From: Mesorhizobium sp. M2E.F.Ca.ET.219.01.1.1
GTDB lineage: Bacteria > Pseudomonadota > Alphaproteobacteria > Rhizobiales > Rhizobiaceae
Assembly: GCF_004016445.2 (NCBI RefSeq)
Contig: NZ_SADT02000004.1
Coordinates: 62,001 to 126,000, forward strand
Direction: 5' to 3'
DNA length: 64,000 bases
The notes under the pieces are model-generated. The model did no database searches, was not told the DNA's origin, and saw only the letters and a list, made by a program, of their open reading frames with translations. Numbering within the stretch: the stretch's first letter is position 1; every line of letters starts with the position of its first letter. The translations under genes were made by a program, and so were the position numbers. Below are positions 53,129 to 62,705 of the stretch, one piece after another.

Positions 53129-54007
53129 CTACCGCGCATACTTGTCCGCCTTGCGGTTCCCAAGCAGCAGTTTGCGTTCCAGATGCGCGCGGAGCTCGCC
53201 GTAATAGGCGGTGAGGAAAGCCTTTGAATCGACCGGCTCGACCCGGGCCCCGATCTTGCGGGCGATCGTCTCCGCCACCGCTTTAAGCGCCGAATAATCG
53301 TCGCGGCGCAGCACTTCCTCCAGCTTCTGCAGCTCGGCGATGCCATAGGCGTCGAGCTGCGCCGCGCTGAACTGGAAGCGGGCGGCGACCGGGTCCTTGC
53401 GCCGCGAAAGGTCCTCGAGCAGCGCCACTTTCGGAGCTTCGACCACCCAGGTGCCGGCGAGCAGGTCGCCGATCCTCAAGCGATCGCGGTTGAACAGCGG
53501 GAACAACGAGAACAGCAACGCCCACACCAGGCCGAAGATGGTCGACAGCGTGTCGGCGACGTCGGCGCTGGCGCGCGCGGCGAGGATCGACAGCGGCAGG
53601 AAAACCTCGATCTCGCGCATCAGGTTACGCGCGATGACCTGGTCCAGCGTGAGGCCGGCGCCGCTGCGTGAGGCGACCCTGACGCCGACCATGCGCTTGC
53701 CCGGGGTGGCTGCCCGCCGGCCTGCCTCGAAGGCGATGAAATAGACGTTGCGTAGGAAGAAGATGAAAATGATCCAGACGATGAACAGCGGCTGGGCATC
53801 CTCGAAGCCGAGGCCGGCGAGGCCGAAGATTGTCACCAGCGAGACGACCACGGCCGCGATGACGATGATCACCACGTCGAGCAGGAACCCTGAAGCCCGG
53901 GTGCCGGCATCCGCCAGTTTCACGCGCAGGTCGACGCCTTCTGGCGTGACCAGCGGGCGGATCAGCGCTGCCGGGTCCTTGACCTTCGCTGTCCTAGCGG
54001 TCGCCAT
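53129..54007 (-). CDS. RDD family membrane protein
   Basis: A 292-residue protein. The RDD domain takes residues about 25-195, with DAGTRASGFLLDVVIIVIAAVVV, a PGKRMVGVRV turn and NRDRLRIGDLLAGTWVVE. The C-terminal 100 residues are soluble and charged. It is the last gene of a six-gene minus-strand operon (DUF4129, DUF4350, MoxR, DUF58, SpoIIM-like, RDD) and overlaps its neighbour by 14 bases. RDD proteins are transporters or membrane helpers; no exact role is known in this set. Confidence 0.87.
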   Translation of the reverse strand: MATARTAKVKDPAALIRPLVTPEGVDLRVKLADAGTRASGFLLDVVIIVIAAVVVSLVTIFGLAGLGFEDAQPLFIVWIIFIFFLRNVYFIAFEAGRRAATPGKRMVGVRVASRSGAGLTLDQVIARNLMREIEVFLPLSILAARASADVADTLSTIFGLVWALLFSLFPLFNRDRLRIGDLLAGTWVVEAPKVALLEDLSRRKDPVAARFQFSAAQLDAYGIAELQKLEEVLRRDDYSALKAVAETIARKIGARVEPVDSKAFLTAYYGELRAHLERKLLLGNRKADKYAR

Positions 54008-55010
54008 GCCGCACCATCCGGAACAGGTAGAAATAACAGATCCATAAGGCCAGCATGCCGCCGCCGATCGAGTAGCGGGCGATGTCGCTGGTGATCGTCT
54101 GCCTTCCGATGCCCTCCAACAGTCCGGCGAAAAGCAGCATCACCGTGACGCCGACCATGGCGGTCGCCGCCACGCGCCCGGCTCGCGCCGCGGCGGCCAT
54201 CCGGGTCAGTTCGCCGGGAAAGGCGATGCTGGTGCCGATGCGCATCCCGGCCGCACCCGCGATGGCGATGGCGAACAGCTCTGTCGTGCCATGGATCGAA
54301 AGCCAGCCTCCCAGCTCGAAGCCAAGGCCCTTGGCGGCATAGATCTGGAAGATCGCGCCGAGCATGCAGCCATTCATCAGGATGATCAGCACGCTCGGCA
54401 CGGCAAAGGCAAAACCCAGCGCGAAGGCCAGGATCGAGACCTGCGTGTTGTGGGTGAAGAGATAGGCGGCAAAGCCTGAGAGAAAGTGATCGCCGCCGCC
54501 GTAAAGCACGCTGCGCAGCATCTCGGACGATGAGTCCGGGTTGCGCCCGCCGGCAAGGCTCGGCGCGATGATGGCGTCGTACCAGCGCTTGTCGGAGGCG
54601 ACCAGCCAATAGCCGGCAATGGCGCCGATCACGGTGAGGGCGACCGACGTCCACACCTCGCGCCACAGATCGCGGATCGCGGCCGGCCAGTCGCGCAGGA
54701 AGAAGTCGCCGATGCGCGTCCTCAAGGATCGCCGCGCGCCGTAGAGATAGAAGTAGCCGCGCAGGCACAGCGCCTCGAGATAGGCGATCAGCGCGCTGTC
54801 GAGCGAGGTCGCGCGCGCCACCGAAAGCGATGACAGCGCCGAGCGATAGAGGAGCGGCAGCGACAGCAGCTCGTCTTCCGACAGCGCGCGCGGCGCGCGC
54901 TTCTCGACGCGTGCCAGCAGCGCCTCGAAGGCTTTCCAGTCGGCCTCCCGCTCCTGGCGGAAGCTGGCCAGCGACTGGCGAACCGCGTCGGTACCGGCGG
55001 ACAGCGTCAT
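53994..55010 (-). CDS. Stage II sporulation protein M-like membrane protein
   Basis: A 338-residue SpoIIM-type protein in a non-sporulating lineage. A soluble N-terminal part of about 125 residues is followed by five or six membrane helices, with the typical SGFAAYLFTHNTQVSILAFALGFAFAVPSVLIILMNGCMLGAIF and SIHGTTELFAIAIAGAAGM segments. It overlaps DUF58 by four bases upstream and RDD by 14 downstream, so translation is coupled. Confidence 0.88.
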   Translation of the reverse strand: MTLSAGTDAVRQSLASFRQEREADWKAFEALLARVEKRAPRALSEDELLSLPLLYRSALSSLSVARATSLDSALIAYLEALCLRGYFYLYGARRSLRTRIGDFFLRDWPAAIRDLWREVWTSVALTVIGAIAGYWLVASDKRWYDAIIAPSLAGGRNPDSSSEMLRSVLYGGGDHFLSGFAAYLFTHNTQVSILAFALGFAFAVPSVLIILMNGCMLGAIFQIYAAKGLGFELGGWLSIHGTTELFAIAIAGAAGMRIGTSIAFPGELTRMAAAARAGRVAATAMVGVTVMLLFAGLLEGIGRQTITSDIARYSIGGGMLALWICYFYLFRMVRHGDR

Positions 55011-56311
55011 AGAAGGTTCTCCTCCTTGAGCTGGATATAGCGCTCGACCAGCGCCGGCCCGAGCCGCTGATGGTCGGCCTCGATGACATGCGCGCCAAGC
55101 AGCCTGAGCCTGCCGATCACCACCTGCCGCTGTCGCAAAAGGTCGCCGGCGGTGACGGAGCGGGCGACATCCTCCGGCGCCGCCGGCGCCATGTCAGCCA
55201 GCGTCTCCAGCTCTACGTCCCGCATCAGCATGAACAGCACCAGATGCCGCTCGGTCAGCCGGCCGACGGTGCGCAGCATCAGTTCGGCGCTGATCGGATC
55301 GACGAAATCGGTGAAGACGATGACCAGCGAGCGCCGGTCGAGCTTCGCCGACAGCGTAGTTAGCGCCAGGGTGAAGTTGGTCTCCTCGGTCGAATAGTCG
55401 ATCTCGGCGGCGCGCTTCTGGATCATGGTGAAGCTCGGCGAGCCGCGCACCGCGCCGCTCGAAACGCGCGGCCGGGCGTCGAAGGAGAACAGGCTGACGA
55501 GATCGCCGCCCTTGAGCGCGATGAAGGCCGACAGAAGCGCGGCCGTCACCGCCCGGTCGACTTTCGGCACGCCATCAACCGGCTCACACATCAGCCGGCC
55601 GCTATCGATCGCCAGAACGATGTTGTTGTTCTCCTCGATCCGGAATTCGCGCGCCAGAAGCTTGCCGTGGCGGGCGCTGCGCTTCCAGTCGATCATGCGC
55701 CGGCCCATGCCGGGCTGGTAATCCTTTAGCGCCTCGAACTCGCGGCCCTGGCCAGCGCGCTTCTGCGCATGGCCGTCGGCAAGGGCTGAGCGCTGCAAAA
55801 GCGTGATCGCCTCGTCGCGCGCGCTGTTGACGTTGGGCAGCACCGCGACCTTGCGGTCGACCGGCAATATGACCTGGTTCCACACCAGCCCGAACGGGCC
55901 CTGCCAGCGCAGCCAGAGCCGGTCGAAGCTGGCGATGCCACGGCGGATGGCCTCGAATTCGAGGTCGAGCGTGCCGCCATTGGCTGGCAGCGCGCCGCCG
56001 GTTGCCGCGATCGGCTGGACGCGCTGGTCATGCCCGACGCGCGCGTGCAGGCGCCGCAGCTTTGCCCCGACACCGGCCGCGATGTACAACGTGAAGCGCC
56101 CGCCGACACCGACCTGCGGCGGCGCGGTCAGCGTGGCATCGAGCGAGGCGCGGCCTCTACCCGCGGCCGCGTCCACCGCCAGGAAAGCAAGCAGAACGCA
56201 GATCCACAACAGGCCGAGATACCAGACAGAGGGCAAAGCGAGCGCGATCAGGAAGGCGGGGATCGCCCCCGCCGCCGCCGCCCAGACCGCTCGCCCGCTC
56301 GGATAGATCAA
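55007..56311 (-). CDS. DUF58 domain protein
   Basis: A 434-residue protein with two N-terminal membrane helices (about residues 8-48) and a DUF58 region around DYQPGMGRRMIDWKRSARHGKLLAREFRIEENNNIVLAIDSGRLM, followed by a vWA-like fold (VIVFTDFVDP). DUF58 proteins work with MoxR ATPases, which lie directly upstream and overlap it by four bases. A role in folding or insertion of envelope proteins is assumed for such sets. Confidence 0.9.
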   Translation of the reverse strand: MIYPSGRAVWAAAAGAIPAFLIALALPSVWYLGLLWICVLLAFLAVDAAAGRGRASLDATLTAPPQVGVGGRFTLYIAAGVGAKLRRLHARVGHDQRVQPIAATGGALPANGGTLDLEFEAIRRGIASFDRLWLRWQGPFGLVWNQVILPVDRKVAVLPNVNSARDEAITLLQRSALADGHAQKRAGQGREFEALKDYQPGMGRRMIDWKRSARHGKLLAREFRIEENNNIVLAIDSGRLMCEPVDGVPKVDRAVTAALLSAFIALKGGDLVSLFSFDARPRVSSGAVRGSPSFTMIQKRAAEIDYSTEETNFTLALTTLSAKLDRRSLVIVFTDFVDPISAELMLRTVGRLTERHLVLFMLMRDVELETLADMAPAAPEDVARSVTAGDLLRQRQVVIGRLRLLGAHVIEADHQRLGPALVERYIQLKEENLL

Positions 56312-57264
56312 CGCGGCGCTTCCGTACGGTCGACGAGGTCGGAGACGATCTGCTCGACCAGCCGCCCGTCGATCTGCGCGGCCGGCGAAAGCACGACGCG
56401 GTGGCGCAGCGCCGGCACGGCCAGAGCCTTGACGTCGTCGGGGATGACATAGTTGCGGCCGTCGAGTGCCGCCCTGGCGCGCGCGGCCCGGGCCAGCATG
56501 GCGCCCGCGCGAGGACTGGCGCCCACCTCCAGGTCGGGGCTTTCGCGCGTGCCGCGCACCAGCGCCGCGATATAGCCGACGACATCGCCAACCAGCGTGA
56601 CGTCGCCCACCGTCGCGACGGCGGCTTCCAGCGCCTTGCGGTCGGTCTGCGCCTTGATGCCGTATTGCCCGATATCGTGCGAGGCCGAGCCGCCGCCGTG
56701 GTTGACGATGATGGCGCGCTCTTCCGCGAGATCCGGATAGCTCACCCGGTGCTTGAACAGGAAGCGGTCGAGCTGAGCCTCGGGCAGCGGATAGACGCCC
56801 TGGTGCTCGATCGGGTTCTGCGTCGCCACCACCATGAAATTCCTGCCGAGCGAATGCGTGGTGCCGTCGAAGGTGACGGCGTGTTCCTGCATGGCCTCGA
56901 GCAGGGCGGCCTGCGTCTTCGGCGGCGTGCGGTTGATTTCGTCGGCGAGCAAAAGGTCACAGAAGATCGGGCCGCGCGTCAGCGTGAACTGCCCGGTCTG
57001 GAAATTGTAGATGTTGGCGCCGACGATATCGCCGGGCATCAGGTCGGGCGTGAACTGGATGCGGCCATAGGCGACGCCGAGCGCTTGCGCGAAGCAGCGC
57101 GCCGTCATGGTCTTGGCGGTGCCTGGCGGACCCTCGAGCAGGATATGGCCGCCCGCAAACAAGGCCGTCAGCATCAGGTCGACCGTGTCGTGCTGACCGG
57201 TGATCGCTTTCGCCACTTCTTCCCTGATCGCGTTCGCCAGGGTCTTCACTTCATCGACGTTCAC
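56308..57264 (-). CDS. MoxR family AAA+ ATPase
   Basis: A 318-residue ATPase with Walker A LEGPPGTAKT, Walker B LLLADEINRTPPKTQAALLEAMQE and sensor ATQNPIEHQGVYPLPEAQLDRF. The GTG at 57264 with AAGGAGG ahead of it is the likely start; the long open frame upstream lies within the preceding gene and has no family likeness. MoxR proteins act as chaperones for protein complexes, here probably the DUF58 and DUF4350 membrane partners. Confidence 0.92.
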   Translation of the reverse strand: MNVDEVKTLANAIREEVAKAITGQHDTVDLMLTALFAGGHILLEGPPGTAKTMTARCFAQALGVAYGRIQFTPDLMPGDIVGANIYNFQTGQFTLTRGPIFCDLLLADEINRTPPKTQAALLEAMQEHAVTFDGTTHSLGRNFMVVATQNPIEHQGVYPLPEAQLDRFLFKHRVSYPDLAEERAIIVNHGGGSASHDIGQYGIKAQTDRKALEAAVATVGDVTLVGDVVGYIAALVRGTRESPDLEVGASPRAGAMLARAARARAALDGRNYVIPDDVKALAVPALRHRVVLSPAAQIDGRLVEQIVSDLVDRTEAPR

Positions 57265-58465
57265 CGAGCCTCCTTGCCGTCCAGTCATGCAGCTGTTCGG
57301 CTGCTTCATGCATTGCTGCCAAATTGTTGGATTCGTTCGCAGCCTGGAAGCGCCGGGTGAAGCCGTGCGCCTCGCCTTTGTCGCGGGAATCGAGCCAGCG
57401 GTCGAGCGCCTCGCTCTGCAGTCCATGCGGCGCGCCGAGCAGGGCGGCAGCGCGCTGCCGCACCAGTGTTGCATAGCGGTCGCCAAGCTCCTGCAGGCGC
57501 CCGGCGCGTTTCAACAGCATCGCCGTTGTGTCGACCAGCGCGCGCTTGCCGAAGGCGATGGCGCGGCCTTCCGCACGCGGCGGCCCGAAGCGGCCGAGCC
57601 CATGCAGGAAGGCAAGCGCGGCCGCCACCAGCACCGACAGCGTCAACGCCAGGAAGGGTGGTTCGACCAGCAGCTTGGCGAGGTCGTATTTCTGGCCGAT
57701 GCCGTGAAGCGTCAGGTCGAACATGACCGCGCCCTTGGCGGGCTCCAGCATGGCGATCATGTCGAGCGCGGCGGCCGCCTTCTGCTCGTCGCCCAACGCG
57801 GCATTGTTGATGAAATCGGGATCGGTGAGGATGTAGAAGGGTTCGTCGTCGAGCTCGGTGAGGACGGCTTTGCCGTTACCGGCCGCGATCAGCGGGTGAT
57901 CATCCGCCACCCATTGCAGTTCGTCCGGCACGGCGATCCTGCGGCCCTGGACATCGATCATGTCGACCGTCGGCTTGCCTTCGCCGAGCTTCGCCTTGGC
58001 GATGCGGCCGAGCCAGTCGTTGACGACCGCATTGGGAAGTCGTTCGACCTTGGTCTCCCAGCCGTCACGGCCCAGCAGGGGAACGGTCTGCCATTTCGGC
58101 AGCACGAAAAGCGTGTCCTTGCCGGTGCGCAGCTTGATGAGGTGGTCGAGCGCGGCCGGGTCGCTGCCCGGCGCGATGGTGACGACGAGCAGGAAGGTCG
58201 AAGCCAGGGGGGACTCCAGGTCCTTCTCGCCGCGCTCCATCGGCGGCGCCTGTCCATTGGTGAGCTTCAGCCATTCGACAAGCCCGGCATATCCGGTACC
58301 GCCTTTCGAAAACGGCGTGGCGCCGCCTTCAGGCTGGCGGAAATCGGGCGCATAGGTGGACAGCAGGAAGAAGCCGGCCGCCGCCAAAAGGCTGGCGAAG
58401 ATGCCCCAGAACAAGGTCTTGCGGCTGAACGGTTCCTGCGCTGCTTCCGTCGTTGCCGCGCTCAT
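57251..58465 (-). CDS. DUF4350 domain membrane protein
   Basis: A 404-residue protein with one helix near the N-terminus (about 19-39, FWGIFASLLAAAGFFLLSTY), a soluble DUF4350 region and a second helix at about 272-292. The pattern GYAGLVEWLK and FYILTDPDFINNAALG agrees with DUF4350. It overlaps the MoxR gene by 14 bases and the preceding DUF4129 gene by four, as usual for these operons. Function unknown. Confidence 0.85.
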   Translation of the reverse strand: MSAATTEAAQEPFSRKTLFWGIFASLLAAAGFFLLSTYAPDFRQPEGGATPFSKGGTGYAGLVEWLKLTNGQAPPMERGEKDLESPLASTFLLVVTIAPGSDPAALDHLIKLRTGKDTLFVLPKWQTVPLLGRDGWETKVERLPNAVVNDWLGRIAKAKLGEGKPTVDMIDVQGRRIAVPDELQWVADDHPLIAAGNGKAVLTELDDEPFYILTDPDFINNAALGDEQKAAAALDMIAMLEPAKGAVMFDLTLHGIGQKYDLAKLLVEPPFLALTLSVLVAAALAFLHGLGRFGPPRAEGRAIAFGKRALVDTTAMLLKRAGRLQELGDRYATLVRQRAAALLGAPHGLQSEALDRWLDSRDKGEAHGFTRRFQAANESNNLAAMHEAAEQLHDWTARRLGERR

Positions 58466-59088
58466 GCCCAGGCGTCCCGGAAGGCGAAACGCTCATAGGC
58501 GCCGCGCGCCTGTTGCCAGCCTTCGGCGCCGACGGGCCGCCGGGCAAACAACGCGGCTTCGACGATGCGGGCGATCTCGCTGAAGGCGGCGCGGGGCCGG
58601 GTGGGTATCGAGCCGGCAGCCGCGATGTCGCGCGCGGTGAGCGACGGCCGCAGGAAGTCCGGTATGCGGGTCGCAATATCGGCGACGCTGCGGCGCAACA
58701 GAAGGTGCACCGCCTCGTCAAACTCGCCGCGCGCGGCAAGCGCATCGGCCTCGGAGAGCAGGACCTGGGCGACGCCCGCGTCCGGGCGCCATTCCTCCTT
58801 CTCTTCGGTTTCCTGGCGCTTGCGCCGCCAGGGCAGGCGCCAGGCGACGCCTTTGGCTTCAAGAACGAGCAGAAAAGCGATGATCGCGACGCCGATGATC
58901 ACCGCGCCCCAGAACAGATAGATCATGTAGGGGCCGAGCTTGGCCAGGCCATCCAGCAGCGGCTTCAGCCATTGCGGCGGCTCGGGCCGCACGAAGGCCG
59001 GCAGCCCGAACTGAATCGAATCGTCGGCCAGCAGCTGTTTGTGCAACTGTGCCAGCCGTCCGGCGTCTTCCGTCACTGCGGCCGTCAC
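58462..59088 (-). CDS. DUF4129 domain membrane protein
   Basis: A 208-residue protein with one clear membrane helix (about 55-75, MIYLFWGAVIIGVAIIAFLLVL) and a C-terminal DUF4129-type region (EADALAARGEFDEAVHLLLRRSVADIATRIPDFLRPSLTARDIA). The start is not certain: GTG at 59088 has a plain G-rich stretch upstream, and an ATG at 59142 also keeps the frame. It is the first gene of the MoxR-DUF58 operon. Confidence 0.8.
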   Translation of the reverse strand: MTAAVTEDAGRLAQLHKQLLADDSIQFGLPAFVRPEPPQWLKPLLDGLAKLGPYMIYLFWGAVIIGVAIIAFLLVLEAKGVAWRLPWRRKRQETEEKEEWRPDAGVAQVLLSEADALAARGEFDEAVHLLLRRSVADIATRIPDFLRPSLTARDIAAAGSIPTRPRAAFSEIARIVEAALFARRPVGAEGWQQARGAYERFAFRDAWA

Positions 59089-59237
59089 CCGCTCGTTCCC
59101 CCTGCAACCTGCGGTTCGGAGCTGACACTGGCAATACGCCATGACAATTGCAAGTGCACTGGACGTAGGCCTTCAATCTTGGCAAATTTACTTTGAAGTC
59201 GCCGATTGGACGCGGCGGTGACTCGGGGGAAATTACC

Positions 59238-60020
59238 ATGACCACTGCAACATTGGGACGACCCGGCAGATTCGAGATCGGCAGGGTGTTCGGCAATACC
59301 TTCGGCGTGATCACGCGCAACATCGGACTTTGCGTGGGCTTGGCTCTGTTGTTTTCGGGACTGCCGGCATTCCTGATCAGGTTGTGGACGCAGCCGCAGT
59401 TGGAGGCGGTGCTGCACGGCGATCCAGCCACGATGGCCGATCCCAGCGCGATGTGGCGCAATTCATACGTCAGCATGATAGGCGGGCTGGTGGCTTTCGT
59501 CTGCTCGCTGCTGCTGCAATCGGCGCTGGTTCGGGCGACCATCGAAGACCTCAATGGCAAGCGGCCGACCTTTGGCGACTGCGTGCAGATTGCGGTCCGT
59601 TTCCTCCTGCCGACGTTAGCGATAGGTCTGCTCGTCTATTTTGGTTCCATCCTTGCGATGATCGCTCTTATCGTGCCCGGTGTCATCGTGTGGCTTGGCT
59701 GGTCGATGTCGGTTCCGGCCCTCATCCAGGAGCGGCGCGGCGTCTTCGGCTCGATGTCACGCAGCCGCGTGCTCACCAAAGGCAGCCGCTGGTCGCTGTT
59801 CGGCCTGTTCCTCATTCTCATCATCATCGCGATGATCATCCAATGGGGGATGTTGATGGTTCTCGTGCTGTTCGGCGGCATCATCGCCGAGATCGGAGCC
59901 GCGCTGGTGCAGACCGTGGTGTCGATGGTGCTGTCGATCGCAACGGCGGTGAGCTACATCGAACTGCGCCAGGCGAAGGAAGGTGCCAGCATCGACGAGC
60001 TGGCGGAGATATTCTCGTAA
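59238..60020 (+). CDS. Multi-pass membrane protein, first of two tandem paralogues
   Basis: A 260-residue protein with about six membrane helices, starting at an ATG that follows GGGGGAA. It has the pattern GRVFGNTFGVITRNIG, ATIEDLNGKRPTFGDCVQ, PALIQERRGVFGSMSRSRVLTKGSRW and ends RQAKEGASIDELAEIFS, like membrane-domain proteins of the glycerophosphodiesterase/YciC-like type. It is divergent from the DUF4129 operon. The second paralogue follows after 18 bases. Function unknown. Confidence 0.8.
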   Translation: MTTATLGRPGRFEIGRVFGNTFGVITRNIGLCVGLALLFSGLPAFLIRLWTQPQLEAVLHGDPATMADPSAMWRNSYVSMIGGLVAFVCSLLLQSALVRATIEDLNGKRPTFGDCVQIAVRFLLPTLAIGLLVYFGSILAMIALIVPGVIVWLGWSMSVPALIQERRGVFGSMSRSRVLTKGSRWSLFGLFLILIIIAMIIQWGMLMVLVLFGGIIAEIGAALVQTVVSMVLSIATAVSYIELRQAKEGASIDELAEIFS

Positions 60021-60038
60021 GCATTTGGGATCGACCCG

Positions 60039-60899
60039 ATGGCTTTGGCAGGCCCAGGCCCAGCCGGTAAATTCCGGCTGGGCGGGGTAATTGGTGATAC
60101 GCTCTCGTTCATCGGACGCAATCCGGTTCTCGCGCTGACGGTCGCCGTGTGCTTTTTTGCCCTGCCGTCACTCCTGAGTGGTCTGCTGACTTTTGCATAC
60201 CGGGAGAGGGCAGCGTTCCTGGTTGGCGGCGGCGGGGTTGCACCTTTCTCGATTGCCGTCTATGTGGCCTTTTTGCTCTTTGCCGGGCTTTTGGCCGCAC
60301 TGCCAGCTTTTCTCGGGCATGCGGTGCTGTCGAAGGCCGTCCTTGAAGACGCAAAAGGCCATCGTCCGTCGATCGCGAGTTGCGTTCAGTGAGCCTTGCA
60401 CCGTCTCGTTCCCGTGCTCGGCATCGGCCTTACGATCTATCTGTCGTGGTTTTGCTCGCAGCAAACGGAGGTCGCTGCCCAATTGCTCTTCCCGACGTTC
60501 GGCGGCGGTATCGCCTTCCTGCTGGCGGTCGTGCCTTGCATCGTTTGGGTGCTGGGCAGCCTGGCGGCGGTTCCGGTCGCTACGCGCGAAGGACTTGGAG
60601 CTATGGCTTCGATAAGGCGCAGCCGCACCCTGACCAAGGGATATCGCTGGCCGATATCTGGCCTGTTCCTGGTTCTCTTTTTGCTCATCCTCGCCCTCAG
60701 GCTGGGACTCTTTCTTGGATTCGACCTCGCGGTTACGGCCGCCCCTGCTTTTGCGGTCATCGTCAACGCCACGGCAAATGGCGCCGTCACCGCGATCGCA
60801 TGGCTGCTGGCATCTGTTATCGCGACGAACACATACCTCGCCTTGCGACGTGCAAAGGAAGGCGGAGGCGTCGACGAATTGGTGGAGGTTTTCTCCTAG
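60039..60899 (+). pseudogene. Second tandem membrane paralogue, broken by an in-frame TGA
   Basis: The frame starts at 60039, stops at a TGA (60390-60392) after SIASCVQ, and goes on in the same frame to 60899 with ALHRLVPVLGIGL...MASIRRSRTLTKGYRW...RRAKEGGGVDELVEVFS. The intact neighbour reads DCVQIAVRFLLPTLAIGL at this place, so one sense codon has become TGA. Everything after the stop is well kept. It is a young pseudogene, a sequencing error, or two parts made separately (a TTG at 60396 could restart). Confidence 0.8.
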
Positions 60900-60935
60900 C
60901 AATCGGGGCTCGGTCGCCGGCGGCGGCAATTGCCC

Positions 60936-62621
60936 TCAATGACAACAGCAACGTTCCGCCTTTAAGCTGGTCCGGCAAAGGCACGATGACGTGATCGCCA
61001 CATCCGCCTTGACAAGCGCCGCCGCCAGCTTCGCCTGCAATCCCGGCAGCTCGTCTTTCTCGCCACGTCGCTCGAGGCATTCGACCAGCCCGTGCAGCGC
61101 CCAGACATTGTCCGGGTGCTGGGCGCAGCGCTGCACGGCGCCGCTCAAGCCCAGATCGTCGCGATAGACCTGCTCGGCCTCGGCCGCCTGGCCCTGGTCG
61201 AGCAAAAGCGCCGCCAGCGCGTGGCGCGGCGGATGCATCCAGGCCCACGGCTCGGTGTAGGAGAGATTGTCGTCGAGCTCGACTGCGTGGCGAAGGTGCT
61301 CGTAGGCCTCATCGTGCCGGCCCTGGTGGTAGGCGAGCTCGCCGTCGAGCAGCGCGGCGCCCACCGCGAGCGAGGCTTTCGTCGGGTTGCTGAGGAAGCG
61401 GCGTTCCGGCGAAATGCTGTCGATTTGCCGGCTGAATAGATCACGTTCGCGCTCGGCGGCAGCGAATTCGCGCAGCGTCGCATGCGCCACGCCCTTGGCG
61501 TAGTGCTGGAGCGCGGCGGTCACCACATAGAGATCCGGCTCGCTATTCATCGGCTCGTCGATGATCTCGCGCCAGCGCCCGAAGCGCACCTGCACATGCG
61601 ATTTCATTGCGTGGTAGCCCTCGACCGTCTGCGTCAGCTTCGGCCGCTCGGGGATGCTGACGACGTCGCGCGTCACCAGGCTGCGCACCTTGTCGGCGGC
61701 CCACAGCGCCGGGCGGTACTGGCCAAGGAACATGCAGGTGAACATCATCAGATGCAGGTCGTGGCAGCAGCCGAGCAGGTAATAGGTCGGCTCGCCGGCA
61801 TAGGCGAGGTAGAGGTCGTTGGCGCGCACCGCCTTCTCGCTGGCAATCTTGGCCTTCTCATATTCGCCGCACAGCACGTAAATGTGCGCAGGCATATGGT
61901 TCATATGGCCGGCATCCGGGCACATCGTGCCCAGCCGTTCCGCCGAGCGCATGCCGCGCTCGGGCTGTGTCGACATTTCAAGCAGATGGATGTGGAGATG
62001 AAGCGCCGCCGGGTGCGGCGCGGCCCCTGCCTCATCCGACATCCTGATCGAGCGTTCGCATATCTCCAGCGCCTCGATCACATCCGAATTCGGCGCAGGC
62101 TCGCCCGTCTTGAGATTCCACAGCCGCCGCACCGTACGCATCATCAGCGCTTCGATCGTGAGCGCCATCACATCATGGTCGTCGGGATGGTCGCGATGGA
62201 CCTCGCGCATGGCGGCGGCATAGGCATCGTCCCATTTTTCGAACTCAGCGTCGCTCACGCCCTGCGGCTGCTGGAAGCGGGCGCTGAGCGCCTCGATCAG
62301 CCGCCGCTCGATAGGGCTCGCGCTCGCCGCATTGGCTTGCGCCAGCCGCACATGCTCGAAACAGCGCCTGGCGACACGGTCGGCTTCGGCCTTGCCATGC
62401 TCCTTCCAGGTCAGATTGTAGAAAGGCCCGGCGGCATAGGCGATGCCCCAATGGACGAAGGCGCAAGCTGGATCGGTCTCCAGCGCCTTCTCGAAGCACT
62501 TTATCCCTTCCTCATGGTTGAAGCCGTAGCACCAGTTCAACCCGATATCGAACCAGCGCTGCGTTTCGGGCGAGGAGGTGGAGATGGGACGGCGATAGGT
62601 GCCGAGGTCGAAGTGATCCAT
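60936..62621 (-). CDS. TPR repeat protein
   Basis: A 561-residue soluble protein of TPR-like helical repeats (for example HEEGIKCFEKALETDPACAFVHWGIAYA and YHQGRHDEAYEHLRHAVELDDNLSYTEPWAWM). A conserved His cluster, CPDAGHMNHMPAHIYVLCGEY, is near residue 255, and there are further His residues in CCHDLHLMM. The C-terminal end is cysteine-rich (SSCLCRTSLKAERCCCH). The start at 62621 is chosen because the MDHFDLGTYRRPI opening suits the fold. No signal peptide is seen. Metal or heme binding is possible; function unknown. Confidence 0.82.
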   Translation of the reverse strand: MDHFDLGTYRRPISTSSPETQRWFDIGLNWCYGFNHEEGIKCFEKALETDPACAFVHWGIAYAAGPFYNLTWKEHGKAEADRVARRCFEHVRLAQANAASASPIERRLIEALSARFQQPQGVSDAEFEKWDDAYAAAMREVHRDHPDDHDVMALTIEALMMRTVRRLWNLKTGEPAPNSDVIEALEICERSIRMSDEAGAAPHPAALHLHIHLLEMSTQPERGMRSAERLGTMCPDAGHMNHMPAHIYVLCGEYEKAKIASEKAVRANDLYLAYAGEPTYYLLGCCHDLHLMMFTCMFLGQYRPALWAADKVRSLVTRDVVSIPERPKLTQTVEGYHAMKSHVQVRFGRWREIIDEPMNSEPDLYVVTAALQHYAKGVAHATLREFAAAERERDLFSRQIDSISPERRFLSNPTKASLAVGAALLDGELAYHQGRHDEAYEHLRHAVELDDNLSYTEPWAWMHPPRHALAALLLDQGQAAEAEQVYRDDLGLSGAVQRCAQHPDNVWALHGLVECLERRGEKDELPGLQAKLAAALVKADVAITSSCLCRTSLKAERCCCH

Positions 62622-62705
62622 GCCCGATCGTTTCTCGCATTCGAGCCGGCGAAAACCGGCCACGCACAATCTGTGCCGAAAGACGCGGGCTTGGCAAACG
62701 GCTTC

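Noticed and set aside
60390..60392. Selenocysteine at the in-frame TGA
   Set aside because: The neighbouring paralogue has no Cys or redox residue at this site, no hairpin of the needed type was seen, and the protein is a plain membrane protein.
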